From assembly GCF_028368935.1 (NCBI RefSeq), contig NZ_JAQNDK010000007.1:434001-498000 (forward strand): a stretch of DNA of 64,000 bases. Reading direction: 5' to 3'. The DNA is from Sorangium aterium (GTDB lineage: Bacteria; Myxococcota_A; Polyangia; Polyangiales; Polyangiaceae). Position 1 is the first letter of the stretch; each line of letters starts with the position of its first letter. The notes below the pieces were generated by a model. The model was not told the DNA's origin. It saw only the letters and a list, made by a program, of their open reading frames with translations, and searched no databases. Positions 9,681 to 18,223 of the stretch are shown one piece after another. A program made the position numbers and the translations under genes.

Positions 9681-10649
9681 GTGGATCACAAAACACGCCA
9701 TACAAGGATTGAGCCCGCCGAGGTGGTCTGCGTCGGTGAAGCGCTGTGGGATCTCTATGCGCCCGAAGGCATTCCGCTCGAGCAAGCGAAATTGCTGCGC
9801 CGTGTGCCGGGGGGCGGGGCGGTGAACACCGCGACGGCGCTCGTCCGGCTCGGCATACGGTCGGGGCTGTGCGCCGCGCTGGGCGATGACGCGATGGGGC
9901 GCGGGCTCAAGGACGAGGTCGCTGCGGCCGGCGTCGACGTGGGACGGCTCGCGCTGAGCGCGGCGCGCACAGGCCTCATGCTCGTGGCGATCGAGCGCGG
10001 CGAGGCGCGCTTCGCGGGGTACAGGCAGGGCGAGAGCGAGGCGCAGGCGCTCGCTGCAGCGATGCCCGAACGATGGCAGACCCGGGTCGTACACTTCACC
10101 GGGATCGCGCCGGTGCGCGGGGCGAGCGGCGCGCTCGCGCGGGCGGCCGCGAGCGCTCGCCGCGAAGGGTGCGCCGTCTCGGTCGACGTCAACGCGCGCC
10201 CGCGGATGTGGCCGCGCGCCGAGCGCGCCGCGTCCGTCCCCGGCGCGGGGGCCGGTGCCGCGTCGGCTTCCGACGCCGGCGCAGGCGTGCGCGGCTGCTT
10301 CCGGCTGTTCGGGCAGGCGGACCTCGTGAAGTGCAGCGCCGGCGACCTCGACGTGCTGGGGACGACGGCGCGCGGGCTCCGCGAGCGCCTCCGCCCCGAG
10401 GCGACGCTGGTCGTCACCGATGGCGCGCGGGAGACGCTCCTGCTCGGCCCCGGGGGCGAGCGCGCCGTGGCGCCGCGCCCGGTGCGCCCGCACGATCCGA
10501 CGGGCGCGGGCGACGCCTTCTGCGCCGGGATGCTGGCGAGCCTCGTCTGGGAGGGGCGAGCGCGGTGGGGGGACGCGGCGCTCATGCTGCGCGCGGTGGC
10601 GCGGGGGCACGACGTCGCGCGGGCGTGGGTCAGGCGGAAGCGCGGCTGA
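9681..10649 (+). CDS. PfkB-family sugar kinase
   Basis: A 322-residue ribokinase-fold kinase (fructokinase/ribokinase group) that phosphorylates a sugar or nucleoside with ATP. The N-terminal signature RRVPGGGAVNTATALVRLG (about 38-57) forms the sugar pocket. The C-terminal signature HDPTGAGDAFCAGML (about 275-290) holds the anion hole and catalytic Asp. It starts at GTG 9681, preceded by GGGGAG. The opening EVVCVGEALWDLYAPEG is fructokinase-like. A short Ala/Gly-rich insert (around residue 190) lies in the middle. The gene is opposite in strand to all its neighbours, between dnaB and rplI. The exact substrate cannot be read from sequence. Confidence 0.88.
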   Translation: MDHKTRHTRIEPAEVVCVGEALWDLYAPEGIPLEQAKLLRRVPGGGAVNTATALVRLGIRSGLCAALGDDAMGRGLKDEVAAAGVDVGRLALSAARTGLMLVAIERGEARFAGYRQGESEAQALAAAMPERWQTRVVHFTGIAPVRGASGALARAAASARREGCAVSVDVNARPRMWPRAERAASVPGAGAGAASASDAGAGVRGCFRLFGQADLVKCSAGDLDVLGTTARGLRERLRPEATLVVTDGARETLLLGPGGERAVAPRPVRPHDPTGAGDAFCAGMLASLVWEGRARWGDAALMLRAVARGHDVARAWVRRKRG

Positions 10650-10722
10650 AGAGGGCACGCCGGCGCAGCGGGAGAGGGAACTCGGCTGAAGGGGGCGCGC
10701 CGGCGCAGCGGGAGAGGGAGCG
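10643..10722. repeat. Two 40-bp direct repeats over the pfkB stop codon
   Basis: Two near-identical 40-bp copies (10643-10682 and 10683-10722) begin CGGCTGAAG; a third, decayed start follows at 10723. The first copy includes the pfkB stop codon TGA (10647-10649). Confidence 0.75.
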
Positions 10723-10740
10723 CGGCTGGAGGGGAAGCAC

Positions 10741-10766
10741 GGGAGCGCGGGCTGAGCCGCGCTCCC
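10741..10766. terminator. Hairpin between pfkB and rplI
   Basis: GGGAGCGCGG and CCGCGCTCCC form a perfect 10-bp stem with a 6-nt loop, 10 bp beyond the rplI stop (minus strand) and 91 bp beyond the pfkB stop (plus strand). It suits a bidirectional terminator for these convergent genes, although it has no T-run. Confidence 0.5.
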
Positions 10767-10776
10767 AGGCGCTGCG

Positions 10777-11229
10777 CTACTTGGCGGAGACCGTGACCTC
10801 GACCGACGCCGTGATGGACGGGGCGAGGCGGATCACGACGGGGTGGGCGCCGAGCGACTTGATCGCGTCGGTCTCGATGCGGCGGCGGTCGACGCTGAAG
10901 CCCTGCGCGGCGAGCGCCTCTTCGATGTCGCGCGCCGTGACCGAGCCGTACAGCTTGTCGCCCTCGCCGACCGGGCGGCTGATCGTGAGCTTGACCTGGT
11001 TGAGCTTGCCCGCGAGCTGCTCCGCCTCGGAGCGCGTCTTGGCGGCGCGCGACTCGGCGACCCGCTTCTCGTGCTCGATGCGGGACACGTTCTCGGCGGT
11101 GGCGCCCACCGCGAGGCCGCGCGGGATGAGGTAGTTGCGCGCGAAGCCGGGGCGAACCTTCACGAGCTCGCCGCTCTTGCCGACGTTGTGGAGGTCCTCC
11201 GTGAGGACCACATGGATGTGGGTTGCCAT
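10777..11229 (-). CDS. rplI: 50S ribosomal protein L9
   Basis: A 150-residue L9, normal length. The N-terminal rRNA-binding domain has the signature VVLTEDLHNVGKSGELVKVRPG and ARNYLIPRGLAV; a long connecting helix (KTRSEAEQLAGKL) and a C-terminal globular domain follow. It is the last gene of the minus-strand rpsF-rpsR-rplI operon, 10 bp after rpsR. Confidence 0.97.
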   Translation of the reverse strand: MATHIHVVLTEDLHNVGKSGELVKVRPGFARNYLIPRGLAVGATAENVSRIEHEKRVAESRAAKTRSEAEQLAGKLNQVKLTISRPVGEGDKLYGSVTARDIEEALAAQGFSVDRRRIETDAIKSLGAHPVVIRLAPSITASVEVTVSAK

Positions 11230-11239
11230 GATCGACCTC

Positions 11240-11560
11240 CTACGCCGTGACGGTGAACGGCAAGAGCGCGATGTTGCGCGCGCGCTTGATCGAGAGGGTC
11301 ACCTTGCGCTGGTGGCGCGCGCAGTTGCCGCTGATGCGGCGCGGGACGACCTTGCCACGCTCCGAGATGAAGTACTTGAGCGCCTGCGGGTCCTTGTAAT
11401 CGATGACCAGCGCCTTGTCCGCGCAGTAGCGGCAGACGCGCTTCCGGCCCGTGCGGCGGCGCCCAGGGGCGTCGGCGTTCAGGTCGGGCGTGCGCCCGAA
11501 GTCGCGATCGTCGTAGTCAGCGCCGCCGTTGCGGCCCATGTCACTGTTGCGGCCGTTCAT
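11240..11560 (-). CDS. rpsR: 30S ribosomal protein S18
   Basis: A 106-residue S18. The core, from about residue 40, has [19 protein letters not shown], then [22 protein letters not shown] and ARNIALLPF. It keeps four potential zinc ligands (C-x2-C, and C-x2-H), so it is the zinc-binding form. The first 37 residues, rich in Asn, Gly and Asp, are a non-conserved extension. S18 binds S6 on the 30S platform; rpsF lies 3 bp upstream. Confidence 0.96.
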   Translation of the reverse strand: MNGRNSDMGRNGGADYDDRDFGRTPDLNADAPGRRRTGRKRVCRYCADKALVIDYKDPQALKYFISERGKVVPRRISGNCARHQRKVTLSIKRARNIALLPFTVTA

Positions 11561-11563
11561 AGC

Positions 11564-12103
11564 TCAGCTCTCCTCCTCGTCGGCGGCGCCTTCCGCCTCA
11601 GCCTCTTCGGCATCGTCGAGTTCGCCCGCCGGGGCCTGCTCGGAGCTCCGGTCGATGCGGCGCTCCGGCTCGATCAGGCCGAGCTGACGCTCGCGCGAAT
11701 CGTCGCGGTCGTCCTCCAGCGGCGTGAGCTCGAGGCGCTCGAACTTCACGTCCTCGTCGGCGATCGTGACGCCCTCGACCTCGACGTCGTTGCGCACGAG
11801 CACCGTCTGGTACTTCAGCACGCCGTCGGAGAGGCGCAGGTTGCGCTCGACCTCGGAGACGACCTTCCCGCCCCCGAGGTACTTCAGGTACACGTAAACG
11901 CCGCGGCGGTGCTTGGCGATGTCGTACGCGAGGCGGCGGCGCCCCCACGTCTCGACCTTGGTCAGCCGGCCCGACTCGCGTCCGACGACCTCGGCGAGGC
12001 GCGACCCGATCCGCTCGGCGCCGTCGGCGTCGATGTCGGGTCGCAGGATGTAGATCGTTTCGTACTCTCTGGCGCGCCCGGGCGCCGTTACCTGTCGGCT
12101 CAT
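11564..12103 (-). CDS. rpsF: 30S ribosomal protein S6
   Basis: S6 with the core ferredoxin-like fold at about residues 12-110 (YETIYILRPDIDADGAERI, KVETWGRRRLAYDIAKHRRG, YLKYLGGGKVVSEVERNLR). The remaining 70 residues are a long acidic tail ending EGAADEEES. E. coli S6 ends in glutamates that are extended by RimK; a rimK homologue is encoded at 52801 in this window. First gene of the rpsF-rpsR-rplI operon. Confidence 0.96.
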   Translation of the reverse strand: MSRQVTAPGRAREYETIYILRPDIDADGAERIGSRLAEVVGRESGRLTKVETWGRRRLAYDIAKHRRGVYVYLKYLGGGKVVSEVERNLRLSDGVLKYQTVLVRNDVEVEGVTIADEDVKFERLELTPLEDDRDDSRERQLGLIEPERRIDRSSEQAPAGELDDAEEAEAEGAADEEES

Positions 12104-12156
12104 TCAGTCTTCCCTCTCGGCCAATGGCCCCGGGGCGGTGCCCCGGAGCGAGGAAA

Positions 12157-12203
12157 GGAACAGCCTGTCGAGCGACGCACCGGCGAGCTCGGCAGGCTGT
12201 TCC
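12157..12203 (-). promoter_or_regulatory. 17-bp hairpin between pth and rpsF
   Basis: GGAACAGCCTGTCGAGC (12157-12173) pairs with GCTCGGCAGGCTGTTCC (12187-12203), with one wobble pair and a 13-nt loop. On the minus strand the loop reads TCGCCGGTGCGTC, with a CCG, and the stem is followed by the pyrimidine stretch TTTCCTC. It is 8 bp after the pth stop and 53 bp upstream of rpsF. It may be the pth terminator, or an S6:S18-binding leader of the kind known upstream of rpsF in many bacteria. Confidence 0.55.
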
Positions 12204-12211
12204 GTAGAGGA

Positions 12212-12883
12212 TCAGGGCTTCTGCGTCGGGGGGAGGGGACCCTTCCCTTCCTTCGCGGCGGGGGCTGGCTCCGTCGACCCATCCCCCTCGCCCTTCTGCC
12301 TCTTGCCCGGCTTGGGCCGGGTGTTTCGGACGTTCATCGCGGCGTCGAAGCCGCGGGCGGCGACTTCTAGCACACTTTGGACAGCTTGCTTCAAGCAGTC
12401 GGGCAGGCTCGCGCGCTCGACGGCGTCGAACCCCGACAGGACGTAATCCGCGACCTCGCCCCGGAAACCCGGCGGCGGCCGTCCTACCCCGAGGCGGACG
12501 CGCCCGAAGTCGCCCGTCCCGCCGTGGGAGATGATCGAGCGCAGCCCGTTGTGCCCCGCGTGCCCGCCGCCGACCTTGAGGCGAACCGTGCCGAACGGCA
12601 GGTCGAGCTCGTCGTGGAGCACGATCAGCTCGGAGGGCGCGACCTTGAAGAAGGCCATCGCCGGCTGCACGCTGCGCCCCGACTCGTTCATGTAGGTCAT
12701 CGGCTTGAGCAGGATCGCCTGCTGTCCGGCGATCTCTGCCCGCGCGTGGACGCCCGAGAACTTCTCGCGGAACGGATCCGCCCGGACCTCGTCGGCCAGC
12801 GCGTCGATGGCCATGAAGCCGACGTTGTGCCGGTGAGCAGCGTATTCCTTGCCGGGGTTCCCCAGGCCGACCACGAGCAGCAT
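12212..12883 (-). CDS. pth: Peptidyl-tRNA hydrolase
   Basis: Releases peptidyl-tRNAs that drop off the ribosome. ATG 12883 gives MLLVVGLGNPGKEYAAHRHN, the canonical start; the frame remains open further upstream, but that part is not conserved. Catalytic residues are visible: Asn in LGNPG, His in RHNVGF, and Asp in VLHDELDLPFG; GGGHAGHNGLRSI is the tRNA-binding loop. At 223 residues it has a roughly 35-residue Lys/Pro-rich C-terminal tail beyond the usual 190. It lies between rplY and rpsF, a common bacterial order. Confidence 0.95.
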   Translation of the reverse strand: MLLVVGLGNPGKEYAAHRHNVGFMAIDALADEVRADPFREKFSGVHARAEIAGQQAILLKPMTYMNESGRSVQPAMAFFKVAPSELIVLHDELDLPFGTVRLKVGGGHAGHNGLRSIISHGGTGDFGRVRLGVGRPPPGFRGEVADYVLSGFDAVERASLPDCLKQAVQSVLEVAARGFDAAMNVRNTRPKPGKRQKGEGDGSTEPAPAAKEGKGPLPPTQKP

Positions 12884-13007
12884 GACGAGCTGGTTCTGCT
12901 GAGTCCCCGGAATTGGGCAGACGATGCAGGTGAGGCAGGCGAGGAGCGGGGCAGGGCGGGCCGCGCGCGCCTCGCGGTGCGGAGGCGCGAGGCGGCCCGC
13001 TCCCGGA

Positions 13008-13700
13008 TTACTTCTTGTCCTTCTTGTCGCCGCCCGCGGGGGCCGCGCCCTTCGCGGGGGCAGCCGCGCCGGCGGCGGGCGCAGCGGCCGCACCAGCGGC
13101 CGGCGCGCCGGCGGCGGGCTTCGCCTCTTCCTCGGGGCCAGCCTTCTCGGGCGCGTTGACAACGGCGATCGTCTGGTCGTCCGCGAGGAGCGTCTTCACG
13201 CCCTCCGGCAGCTTCAGCCCGCTGGCCTTGTACGAGTCACCCAGGTCGAGCTCGGTCACGTCGATCTCGATGAACGACGGGATCTTCTCCGGCAGGCAGC
13301 GCACGGGGATCGTGCGGAAGATCTGCTGGAGCACGCCGCCGGTGACCACGCCCTTCGGCTTGCCAACGCAGCGGAAGGGGATCTGCACGTCGACGGGCTG
13401 GTCGAGCTTCACCTGGATGAAGTCGGCGTGGACGAGCTCCCGCGAGATGGGGTGGTAGTCGTAGTCGCGCACCATGACGGTGAGCGTCTGGCCATTCTCG
13501 ATGGCCAGCTCGACGACGGAGTTCTTGCCGTGGTCGGAGCCGAGCACCTGAAGGAGCGCCTTCGGCGAGATGGCGACCGACTGCGGCGCGAGCTCGCGCC
13601 CGTAGGCGATGGCGGGAATCTGTCCGGCGCGGCGCAGGCGGCTCGACGCGCTCTTGCCGCTATCCTCGCGCCTCGTGGCGTTGAGCTTGATGATGTCCAT
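13008..13700 (-). CDS. rplY: 50S ribosomal protein L25/Ctc
   Basis: A 230-residue long-form L25 (Ctc, TL5 type), which binds 5S rRNA. The N-terminal L25 domain (about 1-95; SGKSASSRLRRAGQIPAI) is followed by the TL5 C-terminal beta domain (about 100-185; PFRCVGKPKGVVTGGVLQQ, DVTELDLGDSYKASGL). The last 45 residues are an Ala/Pro tail ending GGDKKDKK. Gene order prs-rplY-pth is typical. Confidence 0.95.
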   Translation of the reverse strand: MDIIKLNATRREDSGKSASSRLRRAGQIPAIAYGRELAPQSVAISPKALLQVLGSDHGKNSVVELAIENGQTLTVMVRDYDYHPISRELVHADFIQVKLDQPVDVQIPFRCVGKPKGVVTGGVLQQIFRTIPVRCLPEKIPSFIEIDVTELDLGDSYKASGLKLPEGVKTLLADDQTIAVVNAPEKAGPEEEAKPAAGAPAAGAAAAPAAGAAAPAKGAAPAGGDKKDKK

Positions 13701-13902
13701 GACGACGGCTCCAGAAGTGATCCGGGTGTCCGCGGTGCGCGGTCCACCCCGGCGTAGGGTGCGGCGCTATAGCAGAACGGAGAAGAGAAAGTCGAGCCTT
13801 CGTCCGCCGGAGGGCGCGTTTTGTGTCTTTTGAGTGTTCTGGCGAGGGGGCGCGGGCGACCTGCGTCGCCGGTGCGTCCCGCCGCCGAACGCGCGCGGCC
13901 GG

Positions 13903-14847
13903 TCAGACGAAGAGCGAGCTCACCGAGTCCGAGTGATGGATGCGGCGGATCGCCTCGGCGAGCAGCCGCGCCACCGAGACGACCTTGAATTTACCGGAGG
14001 CCCTCGCCTCGTCCGAGAGCGGGATCGAGTTCGTCACCACGACCTCGGTGAGGGGCGAGTCCTTGATGCGCTCGACCGCCGGGCCGGACAGGACCGGGTG
14101 CGTGGCGCAGGCGGCGACGCTCCTGGCGCCCTGCTTCATCAGGGCGTTGGCGGCGTTCACCAGGGTGCCGGCGGTGTCGATGAGGTCGTCGAGGATGAGG
14201 CAGTGCTTGCCGGCCACCTCGCCGATGATGTTCATGACCTCGCTCTCGTTCGCCCGCTCGCGGCGCTTGTCGATGATCGCGAGCGTGCCCTGGAGGCGCT
14301 TCGAGTAAGCGCGGGCCCGCTCCACGCCGCCCGCGTCCGGGGAGACGATGACCACGTCCTTGCCGTAGTGCTCGCGGAGGTGGTGCTCCAGCAGCGCCGG
14401 CATCGCGAACAGGTGGTCGAACGGGATGTTGAAGAACCCCTGGATCTGCCCGGCGTGCAGGTCGAGCGCGACGATCCGGTTCACCCCGGCGGCGACGATG
14501 AGGTCGGCGACGAGCTTCGAGGTGATGGGCGTCCGCGGCGCGACCTTCCGGTCCTGCCTGGCATAGCCGTAGTAGGGGATGACCGCCGTGATGGAGCCGG
14601 CCGAGGCGCGGCGGAGCGCGTCGACCATGATCAGGAGCTCCATCACGCTGTCGTTGACCGGCGAGCAGGTGGGCTGAACGACGTAGGTGTCGACGCCTCG
14701 GACGTTCTCCTGGATGACGCAGAACGTCTCGCCGTCCGAAAAGCGCGACACGCGCGACTTCCCCATCGGTTGCTCCAGGACCTGACAGATTTCCTGGGTA
14801 AGCGGGAAATTGGCGTTGCCGGAGAAGATACTGACTCTCTTGAACAC
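13903..14847 (-). CDS. prs: Ribose-phosphate pyrophosphokinase
   Basis: Makes PRPP from ribose-5-phosphate and ATP. GTG 14847 is chosen because it has GGAGG just upstream and gives the normal start [19 protein letters not shown]; an ATG at 14907 would add 20 unrelated residues. With GTG the protein has 314 residues, the usual length. Signatures: [15 protein letters not shown] (catalytic region), [14 protein letters not shown], and the PRPP-binding loop [12 protein letters not shown]. It heads the prs-rplY-pth run. Confidence 0.97.
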   Translation of the reverse strand: MFKRVSIFSGNANFPLTQEICQVLEQPMGKSRVSRFSDGETFCVIQENVRGVDTYVVQPTCSPVNDSVMELLIMVDALRRASAGSITAVIPYYGYARQDRKVAPRTPITSKLVADLIVAAGVNRIVALDLHAGQIQGFFNIPFDHLFAMPALLEHHLREHYGKDVVIVSPDAGGVERARAYSKRLQGTLAIIDKRRERANESEVMNIIGEVAGKHCLILDDLIDTAGTLVNAANALMKQGARSVAACATHPVLSGPAVERIKDSPLTEVVVTNSIPLSDEARASGKFKVVSVARLLAEAIRRIHHSDSVSSLFV

Positions 14848-15020
14848 GGCGCGCCTCCAACCCGTTTCGGGGAGCGCGGCTCTATCAGTCGGCCATGGGC
14901 ACGTCAAGCGACTCTGTACAGCGATCGCTTGGCTGTACGTGCGTATCGTGACGGGCGGCGCTGTTCTCGCCTGCGTCCACCCGCATTTCGTTCGGCGCTG
15001 CTTCGGGTTAGGTAGCGGCT

Positions 15021-16022
15021 GTGGAGTATTTTGCTGCCGCCGCTTCCGGGCAGGGCGGGCGCGCCGCGGCCGGGCCGCGGGGTAGCCTGGTGATCATCGG
15101 CAATTTCGACGGCGTTCATCTGGGGCACCAGGCGCTGCTCGCCGACGCGGCGCTGGACGCGGAGCGGCGGGGGCTCGAGCCGGTGGCGCTCACGTTCGCC
15201 CCGCACCCCGCGAGCGTCCTCGGCCGGACCCCGCCGGCGACGCTGACGGCGCTGCCGCGCAAGATCGAGCTCATCCAGCGCGTGCAGCCGACGATCCGGG
15301 TCGACGCGGTGACGTTCGACCGCGCGTTCGCGGCCCAGACGCCGGAGGAGTTCGTGCGGCGCGTGCTGCTCGATCGGCTCGCGGCGCGCGTCGTCCTGGT
15401 CGGCGCGAACTTCCGGTTCGGCCGCGGGCGCGCCGGCGACTTCACGACGCTCGGGCGCCTCGGCGAGGATCTCGGCTTCGAGACGCGATCGCACCCGCTC
15501 GTCGGCGACGCCGAGGGGGCCTGGTCGAGCACCCGCGTCCGAGCGGCCCTCGCGCGCGGGGATCTCGAGTCGGCCGAGCGGATGCTGTCGCGCCCGCACA
15601 TGCTGTCGGGCGTCGTCGCGCAGGGGGCGAGGCGGGGCCGGACGATCGGCTTCCCCACCTGCAACATCGACGAGATCGACGAGGCGCTCCCGCCGTTCGG
15701 CGTGTACGCGACGCTCGTCGATCGGGTGACCTCGTCGGGCCGCGCGATCGCGCTCGCGCGCGGCGTGGCCAACCTCGGCGTCCGGCCGACGGTCGAGGCG
15801 TCGGGGCAGGCGCGGCCGAACCTAGAGGTGCACCTCTTCGACGTCGACGAGGATCTCTACGGCGCGGCGCTGCGCGTGCACCTGATCGCCCGGCTGCGCG
15901 AGGAGCGGCGGTTCTCCGGGCTGCCGGAGCTCAAGGCGCAGATCGCGCGCGACGCCGAGGCGGCGCGCGCGCGGCTCGCGTCGATCAGCGCGGATCCGGC
16001 GGCGGAGGGGGCGTTTCGCTGA
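15021..16022 (+). CDS. ribF: Bifunctional riboflavin kinase / FMN adenylyltransferase
   Basis: Converts riboflavin to FMN and then FAD. The N-terminal adenylyltransferase domain has [16 protein letters not shown] (about 30-45, the HxGH-like site), [16 protein letters not shown] and the WSSTRVR motif. The C-terminal flavokinase domain (about 190-325) has [11 protein letters not shown] (Mg-ATP binding) and [13 protein letters not shown]. It starts at GTG 15021; the first 25 residues are not conserved, so the exact start is uncertain. Stands alone on the plus strand, 49 bp before the DUF4912 gene. Confidence 0.94.
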   Translation: MEYFAAAASGQGGRAAAGPRGSLVIIGNFDGVHLGHQALLADAALDAERRGLEPVALTFAPHPASVLGRTPPATLTALPRKIELIQRVQPTIRVDAVTFDRAFAAQTPEEFVRRVLLDRLAARVVLVGANFRFGRGRAGDFTTLGRLGEDLGFETRSHPLVGDAEGAWSSTRVRAALARGDLESAERMLSRPHMLSGVVAQGARRGRTIGFPTCNIDEIDEALPPFGVYATLVDRVTSSGRAIALARGVANLGVRPTVEASGQARPNLEVHLFDVDEDLYGAALRVHLIARLREERRFSGLPELKAQIARDAEAARARLASISADPAAEGAFR

Positions 16023-16071
16023 GCGGTCCGGCCAGGGTGAGCGAGCGTCGGATGTGGTAGCGTCGGCGGCG

Positions 16072-18168
16072 ATGGAGCGCCGGGAGCTCGACGGGCTGAC
16101 GCGGGAGGAGCTGATAGCGCGCGCCGAGGGGCTCGGGGTGCCGCGGCCGCGCCTGCTCACGAAGGTCGAGCTCATCGACGAGATCGTGGCGCGCACCGCG
16201 CAGAGCGAGCCGGAGCGGGCCCGCCTCCGCGGCTTCCTCGGGCGGGCGCGCGATCTGCTCTCGCGCGTGGTCGAGCGGGGCCTGCACATGCCGGAGACCG
16301 CGCGCGCGCTGCGCGGCGAGGCGCCGCCGGAGCAGTGGCCGCCGCCCCCCCCGCCGCCGCCGCCGCGGTCCACCACGACGCTCGCCGAGATCTATGCGTC
16401 CCAGGGGCACACGGATCGCGCCATCGCGGTGCTCGACGAGATCCTCGCGCGAGCGCCGGAGGACGAGGATGCGCGGCGGCTCCGGGAGAGGCTCATCGAG
16501 AGCGCGCCGCGCGGGCAGGGGGCAGGCGCGGAAGCGCCGGGCGTGGACGCGGATGCGGAGGATGCGGAGGATGCGGACGCGGAGGATGCGGACGCGGAGG
16601 ATGCGGACGCGGACGCGGAGGATGCGGATGCGGACGCAGCCGCGAAGGATGCGGACAGCGCCGCCGCGGAGGCTTCCCCTGCTCCGTTCGCGCGGGACGA
16701 TGGCGCGACCGAGCCTCGCGGGGCCGCGATCGCGAGCGAGCACCAGGGGCAGCCCGGGCCCGTTGCCGGAGCGCCTGGCGACGTTCCGGTGCAGCTACCG
16801 CGAGATCCGTCGCCTGCAGGTGTCGAAGCGCCGGCGTCGCCCGTCGCCCCAGGGGTGGCGCTGGGTCTTGCGGCGGCCTTGCGCGACGAGCGCGCGGAGC
16901 TCCCGGCGCGGTATGACGTCGACGAGATCGTCGGTATCGCGGTCGATCACGAGACAATCTACCTCTACTGGGAAGTGCGACCCAGGACGCTCGCGCGAGC
17001 GCGGGCGCGTCGCCCGGAAGGGCAGCTCGCCATCCGCGTCGTCGCGGTGATGCCGAGCTGGGAGCGGCCCGTGGTCGAGCAGCGGGATCTCGCCATCGAC
17101 GCGCTCTTCGGCGACATGTTCGTGCGCGACATCCCGTCCGGCGCGAACCTCCGCATGTGCACGGGCTGGCTCGCCGGCGAGGTGTTCGAGCCTTTCGCGG
17201 TCGGCCTCGAGGTCGCTGTGCCACGCGCGTTGCCGGTTTCGCCGAGGCCGCCCTCGGAGGAGCCTCCGGCCTCTGTGCCGGCGCTGACCGGTGAAACCTC
17301 GGAGGAGCGTCCGGCCTCTGTGCCGGCGCTGACGGGTGAGACCTCGGAGGAGCGTCCGGCCTCTGCGTCGGAACTGACAGGTGAGATCCCGCCGGGCAGC
17401 CCCAGTGCGTCGATGAACGTCGCGGAGCGAGACATCGAGGGCGACGTCGGCGATGCGGCATCCCCGGCGCTTGACGCGATCGCCGCGGGGACGGCGTCCC
17501 TGTCGATTCCAGGTGCCCGCGGAGAGCACGGCGAGCCTGTCGCCGTGCCCGGCGCGAGCGGAGGCTCGGTGACCACGGCGCTGCGGGCGTCGAGCGCGCA
17601 GGTCGCCAGCGATGACGCGGAGGTCGAGGCGGCCGCGGCGGCGGTCGTCACGAGCAGCGACGTGGAGCCCGCTGCGCCGGCCGCGACCAGCGACGTGGCC
17701 GCCGAGGCTGTCCGAGCGGCCGCGCCTCGCGGCCTCGAGGCGGTCGCGCCTGGGCGCAGCGCGACGCTCGTCGCGGAGCCGACGCTCCCGTTGCCCGACC
17801 AGGCGCCGGCGCGCTTCGCCTCGGGAACGGCGCCGACGGCTGAGGCGATCGCGCAGGCGGTCGCGGCGACCCGCGGCGCGGCGAGCGAGGGACCAGCCCG
17901 CTTCCCGTCAGGAACGGCGCCGACGCCGGAGGCGATCGCGCAGGCGGTCGCGGCGACCCGCGGCGGTTCGAGCGAGCTGCTCCGAGGAAGCGGCGGGAGC
18001 GCGGGACCTCACGCCAGCGAGGCGCTCCGGCGCACCAGCGCGGAGCGGGGCCTCTCCCCGGGCAGCGGGCCGCGCCTTGGCGCCGATCGGGGACGATCCC
18101 TGGGCGGTGGAGCGGAGCTCTGGCGGAGCTTCGCCACCCGGGCGCGCCCGCCTTCCCGGGGCCGCTGA
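16072..18168 (+). CDS. DUF4912 protein with SAP/Rho-N-like domain and long disordered tail
   Basis: A 698-residue protein. It starts with a helix-extension-helix of the SAP/Rho-N type (about 4-40: LTREELIARAEGLGVPR, then KVELIDEIV). A proline run (PPPPPPPPP, about 93-101) leads to a TPR-like helix pair (AEIYASQGHTDRAIAVLDEIL), then an Asp/Ala/Glu repeat (16550-16650). The DUF4912 domain follows (about 276-387; RYDVDEIVGIAVDHETIYLYWEV). The last 300 residues are low complexity, with three 15-residue repeats (ending ALTGET; 17253-17387) and two 29-residue repeats (TAPTxEAIAQAVAATRG). ATG 16072 is preferred over an in-frame GTG at 16054. DUF4912 proteins have no firmly known function. Confidence 0.8.
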   Translation: MERRELDGLTREELIARAEGLGVPRPRLLTKVELIDEIVARTAQSEPERARLRGFLGRARDLLSRVVERGLHMPETARALRGEAPPEQWPPPPPPPPPRSTTTLAEIYASQGHTDRAIAVLDEILARAPEDEDARRLRERLIESAPRGQGAGAEAPGVDADAEDAEDADAEDADAEDADADAEDADADAAAKDADSAAAEASPAPFARDDGATEPRGAAIASEHQGQPGPVAGAPGDVPVQLPRDPSPAGVEAPASPVAPGVALGLAAALRDERAELPARYDVDEIVGIAVDHETIYLYWEVRPRTLARARARRPEGQLAIRVVAVMPSWERPVVEQRDLAIDALFGDMFVRDIPSGANLRMCTGWLAGEVFEPFAVGLEVAVPRALPVSPRPPSEEPPASVPALTGETSEERPASVPALTGETSEERPASASELTGEIPPGSPSASMNVAERDIEGDVGDAASPALDAIAAGTASLSIPGARGEHGEPVAVPGASGGSVTTALRASSAQVASDDAEVEAAAAAVVTSSDVEPAAPAATSDVAAEAVRAAAPRGLEAVAPGRSATLVAEPTLPLPDQAPARFASGTAPTAEAIAQAVAATRGAASEGPARFPSGTAPTPEAIAQAVAATRGGSSELLRGSGGSAGPHASEALRRTSAERGLSPGSGPRLGADRGRSLGGGAELWRSFATRARPPSRGR

Positions 18169-18223
18169 GCGAGCCGGTCGACCCGCACGCAACTCGCGAT
18201 GCGCGGCGGTCGACCCTCTTCGC

